From Acidimicrobiia bacterium (GTDB lineage Bacteria; Actinomycetota; Acidimicrobiia; Acidimicrobiales; Acidimicrobilacustridaceae): a stretch of DNA of 6,713 bases. Under the pieces are notes generated by a model. That model was not told the DNA's origin. It saw only the letters and a list, made by a program, of their open reading frames with translations, and searched no databases. Where the stretch lies: assembly GCA_018882825.1 (NCBI GenBank), contig VERC01000134.1:1-6713 (forward strand), in the 5' to 3' direction. Shown piece after piece: positions 1 to 6,151 of the stretch (positions are counted from its first letter, which is position 1; every line of letters begins with the position of its first letter). The translations under genes were made by a program, and so were the position numbers.

Positions 1-1
1 G

Positions 2-1438
2 ATGAACTCGGCCGAGTACCTCGAGGCGTTGTTCGCCTGCTTCAAGGCGTCACTGGTGCCGGTGAACACCAACTACCGGTACGTGGCCGACGAGTTGGCC
101 TACCTGTGGACCGATGCCGGGGTCGGGGCGGTGGTGTTCCACGGCTCGTTCACGGCCAACATCGAGCAGGTCCGGGCCCGTGTGCCGGGTGTCCGGCTGT
201 GGTTGTGGGTCGACGACGGTGTCGGCGGGTGCCCCGGGTGGGCCGAGCCCTACGAACCGGTGGCCGCCGGCGGTGCCCGCCGCGGCCCCGATGCACCGCT
301 CCGTGCGGGAGACGACCTCTACCTGCTGTACACGGGGGGCACGACCGGTATGCCCAAGGGAGTGATGTGGCGGCAGGACGACCTGTTCTGCGTCCTCAAC
401 CGGGCCTCGGCGATCAAGTACCCGGAGGCCGATGGTGTCGCCTCGGTGCGCGGCATGCTCCTCGCCGCGGGTGACGAGCGATCCCGCAGCATTCCCGCGG
501 CACCGTTGATGCACGGGACGGCCGCCTTCAGTTCCTTCGGCATCCTCGACTCCGCCGGTGCGATCGTGCTCACCGACGACCCACGCTTCGATGCCGTGGC
601 GCTGCTCGACACGATCGAACGCCACCGCGTCACCGATGTGGCCATCGTCGGTGACGCCTTCGCCCGCCCGCTCCTCGACGCGCTCGACGCCTCACCCGGT
701 CGATGGGACCTGCGCAGTCTCCGGGTGATGCTGTCCTCGGGCGTGATGTGGTCGGCCCCGGTGAAGGAGGGCCTGCTGCGGCACGTCCCGCAGTTGTTGT
801 GCGTCGACACCCTGGGATCGTCGGAGGCCGTGGGTCTGGCCCGGTCGATCTCTTCGAACCGGGGCACGGCCCGCACTGCCGGCTTCTCCCTCGGTCCGGA
901 CGCCCAGGTGATCCGGGACGACGGCACGCCGGTGGAGCCGGGATCGGGCGAGGTCGGTCTGGTGGCCATCGCCGGTCGCGGTCCGATCGGCTACTTCGGT
1001 GATCCGGAGAAGTCGGCGGCCACCTTCCGCATGATCGGTGGTCGCCGGTGGACCACGCCGGGCGATCACGCCACCGTCGATGTCGACGGCACGGTGACGC
1101 TGCTGGGGCGCGGCTCGGGGTGCATCAACACCGGTGGCGAGAAGGTGTTCCCCGAGGAGGTGGAGGAGGCGCTCAAGACCCATCCGTCCGTGGCCGACGC
1201 AGTGGTGATGGGCGCGCCCCACGAACGGTTCGGTCAGCAGATCGTGGCCTTCGTCGAACCGGTGGGCGGTGTCGAGCTCGGCGAGGACGAGTTGCGCGAC
1301 CACGTGCGGACCAGGTTGGCCGCCTACAAGGTGCCGCGTCTGGTGGCCGTCGTTCCCGACATCGGTCGGGCCGTGAACGGCAAGGTCGATCAGGCCCGGT
1401 GGCGGACCGAGGCCGCCCGACTGTCCACGGCCGAGTGA
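2..1438 (+). CDS. Acyl-CoA synthetase, AMP-forming (FadD19-like), 5' partial
   Basis: Adenylate-forming enzyme that would activate a carboxylic acid with ATP and CoA to an acyl-CoA; the substrate cannot be read from sequence. Visible in the 478 residues: the P-loop TGGTTGMPKG (111-120), PLMHG with H171, the SSEAVG acyl-adenylate motif (E275), GDHATVD (D355), the hinge LGRGSGCINTGGEK (368-381) and the C-terminal catalytic lysine in NGK (K461). All core motifs are intact. The GRGS-x-CINTGGEKVFPEEVE block is typical of the actinobacterial FadD19 group, which includes steroid side-chain and fatty acid ligases. The first Met is probably not the real start: NSAEYLEALFACFKA matches sequence that normally lies some 60-70 residues into this family, and full-length members have about 530-550 residues. 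The gene therefore begins upstream of the window. The potassium channel gene follows 20 bases later on the same strand. Family confidence is high; specificity is unknown. Confidence 0.93.
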   Translation: MNSAEYLEALFACFKASLVPVNTNYRYVADELAYLWTDAGVGAVVFHGSFTANIEQVRARVPGVRLWLWVDDGVGGCPGWAEPYEPVAAGGARRGPDAPLRAGDDLYLLYTGGTTGMPKGVMWRQDDLFCVLNRASAIKYPEADGVASVRGMLLAAGDERSRSIPAAPLMHGTAAFSSFGILDSAGAIVLTDDPRFDAVALLDTIERHRVTDVAIVGDAFARPLLDALDASPGRWDLRSLRVMLSSGVMWSAPVKEGLLRHVPQLLCVDTLGSSEAVGLARSISSNRGTARTAGFSLGPDAQVIRDDGTPVEPGSGEVGLVAIAGRGPIGYFGDPEKSAATFRMIGGRRWTTPGDHATVDVDGTVTLLGRGSGCINTGGEKVFPEEVEEALKTHPSVADAVVMGAPHERFGQQIVAFVEPVGGVELGEDELRDHVRTRLAAYKVPRLVAVVPDIGRAVNGKVDQARWRTEAARLSTAE

Positions 1439-1458
1439 ATCTGGGCGAGACTCCTCCC

Positions 1459-2271
1459 ATGGCCACGGCCGATTCCGCCACGACCGATGCCGACGGCGAG
1501 GAACTCTCCGTCGGCTCCGAGCCCGGCAACCCGCGTCTCGACCGGTGGTTGCGTCGGACGACCACGCCGCTCGACGCATTGGCCCTCTGCACCATCTGGC
1601 TCACCATGGTGCCGTTGGGGGCCCTGCATCGGGTGGGCGAGTCGCGGGCCGCCTGGTGGTACGGGGCCCGCATCGCCATCTCGGCGGTGTACCTCGTCGA
1701 CATCCTCGTGCGCACGGCGCTGGCCAAGCGCAAGCTCCACTATTTCGTGACCCACCCGGTCGGAGTGCTCTCGGTCGTCGTCCCGGCGATCCGACTCATC
1801 TTCTCGCTGCGGCTGCTGCGCGCGATGTTCCGCAAGGGCAATCTCGGACACTTCCTGATCGTGGCCGTGGTGCTGATGGCCAACTTCACCGTGATCGTCT
1901 ACGGCTTCGAACACCGGGATCCCTCGGCCAACATCCACACGCTGGGCACCGCGATCTGGTGGGCCTGCGTCACGGTGTTCACGGTCGGCTACGGCGACTA
2001 CTACCCGGTGACGACCGGCGGACGGTTGTTCGCCGTGCTGTTGATGGCCCTCGGACTCGTCGTGGCCGCGGTCATCACCGCGCAGATCGCCTCCACCTTC
2101 ATGGATCAGGCCGCAGCCCGGCGAGCGACGGCCCCCGACGCGGGACCGATCGACGCGCCATCGACCTCACGGGTGGAGGAGGCCATCGCCCGCATCGAAG
2201 CGACCGCCCAGCGCATCGAGGACCGCCTCGGCCAGATCGAGAAGTCGGCGCCGGGGTCGACGGGAACCTGA
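1459..2271 (+). CDS. Voltage-gated-type potassium channel with C-terminal coiled coil
   Basis: A 270-residue membrane protein predicted to form a tetrameric K+ channel. Hydrophobic segments fit S1 (about 37-58), S2 (66-87), S3 (95-110), a basic S4 (111-126), S5 (131-150), pore helix (161-173) and S6 (189-213). The selectivity filter TVGYGD is at 175-180. S4 carries R112, R118, R121 and R125, fewer and less regular than a classic every-third-residue sensor, so voltage gating is possible but unproven. The cytosolic tail ends in a heptad-patterned helix (V239 to I260) that could hold the tetramer together. The ATG at 1459 was chosen because the protein then begins with a short polar tail before S1. 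No strong ribosome binding site precedes it, only GGGCGAG about nine bases upstream. An in-frame GTG at 1435 overlaps the upstream stop and would add eight residues. The 20-base gap suggests cotranscription with the synthetase gene, though the functional link is not obvious. Confidence 0.9.
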   Translation: MATADSATTDADGEELSVGSEPGNPRLDRWLRRTTTPLDALALCTIWLTMVPLGALHRVGESRAAWWYGARIAISAVYLVDILVRTALAKRKLHYFVTHPVGVLSVVVPAIRLIFSLRLLRAMFRKGNLGHFLIVAVVLMANFTVIVYGFEHRDPSANIHTLGTAIWWACVTVFTVGYGDYYPVTTGGRLFAVLLMALGLVVAAVITAQIASTFMDQAAARRATAPDAGPIDAPSTSRVEEAIARIEATAQRIEDRLGQIEKSAPGSTGT

Positions 2272-2278
2272 GGTCGAG

Positions 2279-4657
2279 TCACACGAGGTCGCGGTGGCGC
2301 ATCCACTGGATCGACAACCAACCCCAGATCGGCGGCAGGTAGGCGGTGAACAAGCGGGCCGTGAACGTGGTGGCGATGGCGGCCTGATCGGGAACACCGG
2401 CGGCGGTGAACCCGGCGATGAGTCCGGCCTCGATCACCCCGATGCCGCCCGGCACCGGGGCGATGCCGCCGAGCACCGAGGCCACGGTGTTGATGATGAT
2501 CAACTGCATGAGTCCGAGGTCATGGCCGTACATGTGCAGCGCCGCCCACAGCACCATGGCGTAGAACACCTGAGAGAGCAGATTGCCGCCCAGCATGAGT
2601 GTGCCCTTGCGCGGATCGCGCATCACGCCGCGCAGGTTCCCCCACGCCGACCGCAACTGGGGCATGACCAACCCGCCGATGCGGTGACGCAGGGCCGGGA
2701 TCCCGAAGGCGATGGCCGTGAGCACGGCCAGCACCGCAGCGACGATGAACACCTTGGAGGCGATGCCACCGGCACCGCTGGACGGGATGTGGAACGACCC
2801 GGCCCCGGTGAGGATGGCCACCGTGAGCACGACGACCTCCACCGTGCCCGAGGCCACCGAGTTGAGGAGGCTGGAGGTGACGGCCACGGCGGCGGCCAGG
2901 CCCTGCTTCTGGAAGAACCGCACCTGCAGGGCGATGGTGGTCACGCCGCCACCGGCGAGACCGGTGAACTTCGTGCCGACCTCGAGCAGCAGCACGGGAC
3001 GCAGCGGCAGCTTCTTCGACACCGATCCCAGCACCGACAGTGACAGGCCGAGGATCGGCACCTGGGCGAACAGGATCACGGCTGGCAGCCACCACCAGTC
3101 GGCCCCGCGGAACATCGATCCCCACTCGACGTGCGAGAACTCACCGATCAACAGGTAGATGCCGAGGACGGTGAAGGCGGCGATGACGATCGAACTGGGG
3201 GCGACCCGACGCAGTTCGGTGAGCTTCGGTGCCTCCGTGCCGGTCGACGCGGCGATGGCGGTGCGCAGGGCCGCACACCGCTTCTTGGCGTTCCCCGCCG
3301 TGCGCCGGTTCACGCGCGAGAGCGCCGAGGTCTGCAGGACCGGCAGCAGGGCGACGATGCCGTCGTCGCCCAACGCCGTGCGCGCCGCGGCGACGGCACG
3401 ATCCTCGGTGGTGAGCTCGGCGCACGTGACGAGCAGTGCCACCCGATCGGCCAACATCGCGTCGTCGTCGGGGTCGCCGTCGGCGGTGGCCAGGTCGGTG
3501 AACTCCACCGAGGATGCGTCGCGACTGCGGAACTGTCCGGCCCAGATGCCGCCATGGGCGATACCGGCGGCGTGCAACTTCGTCAGTTCGCTCCACATCG
3601 AGGACATGACGGCATCGGTGACCTCGACATGATCTTCGGCGGCGAAGGTGGCACCGTCAGCGACGGTGGCGAGCAGGGTGGCGTCGCGGCGCTCGCCGAT
3701 CCGCGCCGCGAGCTCGACCCGGGGCACGGCGACCCCTCGGCGCTCGGCCAGCAGGAGGAGGAAGGCATGGTGCTCGATCTCCTGCTGGTTGGTCAGGGCC
3801 AGGCCCGGACCCGAGTCCTTGTACCAGAGCCAGCGGCCGAGCTTGGCCAGCAGTTGGCCGTCGGTGGCGTCGCGCCCGATCGACACCACCCGCACATGGT
3901 CGTCGCCTCGCCGCCCGGTGAACGACCGCGCGCCCCAGGTCTGCGATCGGCTCACGGTGAGGTCGGTGACGTCCTCGCCGATGGCGGCGAGATCGCGTTC
4001 GATCTCGGTCGGGTCGGGCATGCCGTCGGGTGAGCCGAGGACGAGGTGGAGGGCGGCGGCGAGGGCCCACCCGAGGGCGAGTGAACCGATGATCCCGCTG
4101 GGGTAGCCCTCGCGTTCGGCGATGGTGCCGACCGCCACCACCACGAGGCTCCAGGTGAGCAGCCGGCGGAACGGACGAGTGATCTCCGGGGCGGCCACGA
4201 AGAAGACTGCCGCGGTGATGACGAGACCGACGGCGGGGTACTGCGGATAGTCCTTCAACCCCCGTGACGCGGCGTCGACGGCGGCGGGGGCATCGATGAG
4301 GTGCTGCAGGGCGACAGCGACGGCGCCGCCACTGGCGATGGCCAGCAGCACGGCGCCGATGAAGCGCGGTCGGCGCACGGCGACGGCCACCACCAGCACG
4401 ACACCGATGCCGATCGCCAGACCGGCGCCGTTGGCGAAGCCGAAGACCCGCAGCACCGGCCGGGGCACCGCCGACACCACGTCGTGGGCGGTGCGCTCCC
4501 ACGACGAGTAGTGCACGGCGCCGACGGTGCCGATGACGAACACGACCAGACCGGCGAGCACGCGCAGCACGTCGGACGGGCGACGATGCAGCCCGCGATC
4601 GGGAACGACACCGAACATGGCCCTCCAGCTCGAGCGTCGGTCGCGATCGGGAGTCAT
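2279..4657 (-). CDS. Triple-domain membrane protein: PAP2-like, pseudokinase-like, UPF0104/LPG-synthase flippase-like
   Basis: A 792-residue protein. Residues 30-207 hold about six hydrophobic segments; YPAVG (140-144) and EREGYPSG...GW (181-197) lie where PAP2 phosphatases have PSGH and R-x-x-x-HYPSDxxxG, but the catalytic His is absent (inferred). Residues about 215-470 look like an ABC1/RIO-type kinase fold: VRV (R256 where Lys is expected), GRDATDGQLL, an EIEHHAFLLLLAERRG helix, then HGGIW (368-372) in place of HGD, and TDL (387-389) at the DFG position. Residues about 485-785 are multi-spanning and end with the family signature PVPGGIGVIEAGL, as in UPF0104 and the flippase domain of MprF. 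There is no lysyltransferase domain, so lysyl-PG synthesis is not expected. Likely role: lipid or glycolipid movement across the membrane; substrate unknown. It lies 17 bases after the oxidoreductase gene. The start is uncertain: ATG at 4618 (M14) has a GGAGG just upstream, while the one used here has none. Confidence 0.88.
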   Translation of the reverse strand: MTPDRDRRSSWRAMFGVVPDRGLHRRPSDVLRVLAGLVVFVIGTVGAVHYSSWERTAHDVVSAVPRPVLRVFGFANGAGLAIGIGVVLVVAVAVRRPRFIGAVLLAIASGGAVAVALQHLIDAPAAVDAASRGLKDYPQYPAVGLVITAAVFFVAAPEITRPFRRLLTWSLVVVAVGTIAEREGYPSGIIGSLALGWALAAALHLVLGSPDGMPDPTEIERDLAAIGEDVTDLTVSRSQTWGARSFTGRRGDDHVRVVSIGRDATDGQLLAKLGRWLWYKDSGPGLALTNQQEIEHHAFLLLLAERRGVAVPRVELAARIGERRDATLLATVADGATFAAEDHVEVTDAVMSSMWSELTKLHAAGIAHGGIWAGQFRSRDASSVEFTDLATADGDPDDDAMLADRVALLVTCAELTTEDRAVAAARTALGDDGIVALLPVLQTSALSRVNRRTAGNAKKRCAALRTAIAASTGTEAPKLTELRRVAPSSIVIAAFTVLGIYLLIGEFSHVEWGSMFRGADWWWLPAVILFAQVPILGLSLSVLGSVSKKLPLRPVLLLEVGTKFTGLAGGGVTTIALQVRFFQKQGLAAAVAVTSSLLNSVASGTVEVVVLTVAILTGAGSFHIPSSGAGGIASKVFIVAAVLAVLTAIAFGIPALRHRIGGLVMPQLRSAWGNLRGVMRDPRKGTLMLGGNLLSQVFYAMVLWAALHMYGHDLGLMQLIIINTVASVLGGIAPVPGGIGVIEAGLIAGFTAAGVPDQAAIATTFTARLFTAYLPPIWGWLSIQWMRHRDLV
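4622..4626 (-). promoter_or_regulatory. Possible ribosome binding site for internal start at 4618
   Basis: On the minus strand the sequence reads GGAGG, then three bases, then ATG. This is the only good Shine-Dalgarno match near the N-terminus of the triple-domain membrane protein. The spacing is shorter than ideal. If used, the protein would start MFGVVPDRG and be 779 residues long, losing only a polar, charged stretch ahead of the first membrane segment. Confidence 0.4.
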
Positions 4658-4674
4658 GTCAGAGGAGCGACAGG

Positions 4675-5670
4675 TCAGCCGATGGTGGCGGCGGCGAAGG
4701 TGCGCATCTCGCGCTCGAGGTCGGGACCGGACGGGGTGTAGAGGATCTCGACGACACCGGCCGAGCGGGCCGTGTCCAACCGGGCCCGGATCGCATCGGC
4801 CTCGCCGACCCAACCCCAGGAAGCCAACTGCTCCGGCGTGGCCAGGTCGAGAACGGTGCGGTCGCGCCCGGTGACATGGGTGATGTGGCCCCGATGCACG
4901 GTGAGGTGACGCTCGCCCTCGGGACGCGATGCCTCCACGTCGGCCAGCCATTCCGCCCCTCCGGCCATGCCGGCCAGTCCGTCGGGGAAGGCCTCCCACA
5001 CGCCGTGGTAGGAGACGACGTACCACGGTCCGATGGCCTCACGGGCCCGTTCGGATCCGGCCGACTCGCCCGGCTCGAGCACGGTGCCGGACACCATCTG
5101 CACGTGGTGTCCGTAGGGACCCTCGACGCCGGCGACGTCGATGAGACCGGTGCACACGTTCCGCCGGATGAGGTCGGCGGTGATGTCCAGACCCCTGGGA
5201 CCCATGGCCGACACCAGCAGTGGCACGTCGATCGGTCTATCGGCGGCCAGCCCGGGCATGTGCACCATCTCGGCCCGGGCGCCATCGATGGTCACGGTGC
5301 CGCCCTGGAGCAGCGTGTGCAGGTTCTCGACGTGCTCGGTGAACGTCTTCCACGACAGTGCCTTCTTGCCCAGCACCATGCGGGCGGTGAAGCCCGTGCC
5401 CAGACCCACCATGAGACGGCCCGGGGCCATGCGTTCGATGGTGGCGATGGCCGATGCGGTGGTCATGACGTGGCGGAGGTTGGGAACCAGCACTGCAGTC
5501 CCCACGTCGAGGTGTTCGGTGGCCTGCACGACGTTGGCGATGTTGATCCAGATGTCCTCGTAGAGTGCGGCCGAGTCGTACATCCACGCCCGCCGGTACC
5601 CGAGCTCCTCGGCCAGCCGGGCCAGTCGGACGGCGTCGGGTCCGGGACAGATGCCGATCGAGATCTCCAT
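4675..5670 (-). CDS. LLM-class F420-dependent oxidoreductase
   Basis: A 331-residue soluble TIM-barrel enzyme of the bacterial luciferase-like family, expected to use reduced or oxidised F420 (less likely FMN) for hydride transfer to an unknown substrate. Visible features: an N-terminal strand MEISIGICPGP, an LARLAEELGYRRAWMYDS helix-strand unit (17-33), GTAVLVPNLRH (58-67), and ATIERMAPGRLMVGLGTGF (76-94), which is the most typical family block. The C-terminal end GEADAIRARLD...GVVEILYTPSGPD (289-317) is the usual closing unit. Length is normal for the family. The ATG is supported by a GAGG Shine-Dalgarno core seven to eight bases upstream; the longer upstream reading frame is low-complexity and overlaps the divergent gene, so it was excluded. 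It is the first gene of a minus-strand pair with the triple-domain membrane protein, and its start codon lies at the base of an inverted repeat. F420 versus FMN cannot be decided from motifs alone. Confidence 0.92.
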   Translation of the reverse strand: MEISIGICPGPDAVRLARLAEELGYRRAWMYDSAALYEDIWINIANVVQATEHLDVGTAVLVPNLRHVMTTASAIATIERMAPGRLMVGLGTGFTARMVLGKKALSWKTFTEHVENLHTLLQGGTVTIDGARAEMVHMPGLAADRPIDVPLLVSAMGPRGLDITADLIRRNVCTGLIDVAGVEGPYGHHVQMVSGTVLEPGESAGSERAREAIGPWYVVSYHGVWEAFPDGLAGMAGGAEWLADVEASRPEGERHLTVHRGHITHVTGRDRTVLDLATPEQLASWGWVGEADAIRARLDTARSAGVVEILYTPSGPDLEREMRTFAAATIG

Positions 5671-5689
5671 CCGTGCATCCTCGCACGGA
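5670..5689. promoter_or_regulatory. Inverted repeat in divergent spacer, around oxidoreductase RBS
   Basis: A perfect 7-bp inverted repeat, TCCGTGC and GCACGGA, separated by six bases. In minus-strand RNA the loop reads GAGGAT and contains the Shine-Dalgarno core of the oxidoreductase gene; the last stem base is the A of its ATG. It could be a translation-controlling hairpin or a dimeric repressor operator between the two divergent genes. Repeats of this size do occur by chance in GC-rich DNA, so the position is the stronger argument. Confidence 0.5.
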
Positions 5690-5701
5690 ACGCAACGGGG
5701 G

Positions 5702-5707
5702 TACGGT
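5702..5707 (+). promoter_or_regulatory. Candidate -10 element for the SnoaL/ABC operon
   Basis: TACGGT fits the loose TAnnnT pattern of actinobacterial housekeeping promoters and lies 18 bases before the SnoaL-like start codon. No convincing -35 hexamer is seen at the usual distance. Transcription from it would give a very short leader beginning just before the GGAGG. Weak call; it is the best promoter-like string in the 55-base divergent spacer. Confidence 0.25.
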
Positions 5708-5715
5708 CTCGGACC

Positions 5716-5720
5716 GGAGG
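5716..5720 (+). promoter_or_regulatory. Ribosome binding site of SnoaL-like gene
   Basis: GGAGG five bases before the ATG at 5726. It fixes the start of the SnoaL-like protein and argues against the longer frame that opens at 5651 inside the divergent oxidoreductase gene. Confidence 0.8.
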
Positions 5721-5725
5721 TGCGC

Positions 5726-6151
5726 ATGGGTGCGGACGGACACAGGGGAGAGCGGGCGGCCGACGAGGCGGACGTGCACAGGGTCATCGTGCGTCTGGCC
5801 CAGTATGCGGACGGGCTCGGTTCGTGCGAGGAGTACGCCGCGCTGTTCGCCGAGGACGCCGACTGGCTGATGCCGGGCGCGCCCCGCCATGGCCGGGCCG
5901 ACATCCTCGCCGGATCGATCGAGCGCCGAGCCGCCGGTGGGGTGGGTCCGGGCAGCAACACCCGTCACGTCATCGCGTCCACCGCCGTCGAGTTCCCCGA
6001 CGCCGACACGGCCGTGGCCGACTCCTACTGGATGTTCTACGTGGAGACCGACACCGCCCCCCGACTGCAGTTGATGGGCACCTACCGCGACACGCTGCGA
6101 CGCACGTCCGAGGGGTGGCGCATGGCCCGTCGCGAGGTCTCGTACGGATGA
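5726..6151 (+). CDS. SnoaL-like / NTF2-fold protein
   Basis: A 141-residue protein of the cystatin-like alpha+beta barrel superfamily (SnoaL, ketosteroid isomerase, scytalone dehydratase, dioxygenase beta subunits). The usual order is present: an N-terminal helix, YAALFAEDADW (37-47) with the acidic pair D44/D46, a G-x-x-x-I stretch (56-60), TRHVIAS with H81, a strand DTAVADSYWMFYV (94-106), GTYRD (118-122), and the closing GWRMARREV (130-138). The D-A-D-W and His positions are those that often line the pocket in this fold, so an isomerase, dehydratase or hydratase activity is possible; many relatives only bind ligand or have no known activity. Start chosen from the GGAGG five bases upstream. 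Its stop overlaps the ATG of the ABC ATPase gene (ATGA), so the two are probably translated together. The function here is not identified. Confidence 0.82.
   Translation: MGADGHRGERAADEADVHRVIVRLAQYADGLGSCEEYAALFAEDADWLMPGAPRHGRADILAGSIERRAAGGVGPGSNTRHVIASTAVEFPDADTAVADSYWMFYVETDTAPRLQLMGTYRDTLRRTSEGWRMARREVSYG

Noticed and set aside
2..4. ATG at base 2 as the true start of the acyl-CoA synthetase
   Set aside because: Protein similarity to the family starts at once with sequence that is normally internal, so the gene is cut by the window edge.
1048..1458. Upstream extension of the channel frame
   Set aside because: It overlaps the conserved C-terminal domain of the acyl-CoA synthetase and is low-complexity Arg/Gly-rich sequence.
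50..1938. Minus-strand open frames opposite the acyl-CoA synthetase and the channel
   Set aside because: No recognisable motifs, and composition is that of reverse-frame translation; the plus-strand genes carry complete conserved motifs.
2270..2291. Two copies of GAGGTCG near the convergent junction
   Set aside because: Seven-base direct repeats are common by chance in this composition and one copy is within coding sequence.
2294..4033. Long plus-strand open frames opposite the membrane protein gene
   Set aside because: Translations are rich in Arg, Gly, His and Gln without family motifs; they are antisense shadows of a GC-rich gene.
2279..4657. Annotation as lysyl-phosphatidylglycerol synthase (MprF)
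   Set aside because: Only the membrane flippase-like domain is similar; there is no C-terminal aminoacyl-transferase domain, the protein ending right after the membrane region.
4658..5026. Upstream extension of the triple-domain membrane protein reading frame
   Set aside because: It lies wholly within the oxidoreductase gene in another frame, and the translation is Arg/Gly/His-rich low-complexity sequence typical of a shadow frame.
5651..5725. Longer start of the SnoaL-like protein
   Set aside because: It would begin inside the divergent oxidoreductase gene and lacks a ribosome binding site; the ATG at 5726 has GGAGG at ideal spacing.
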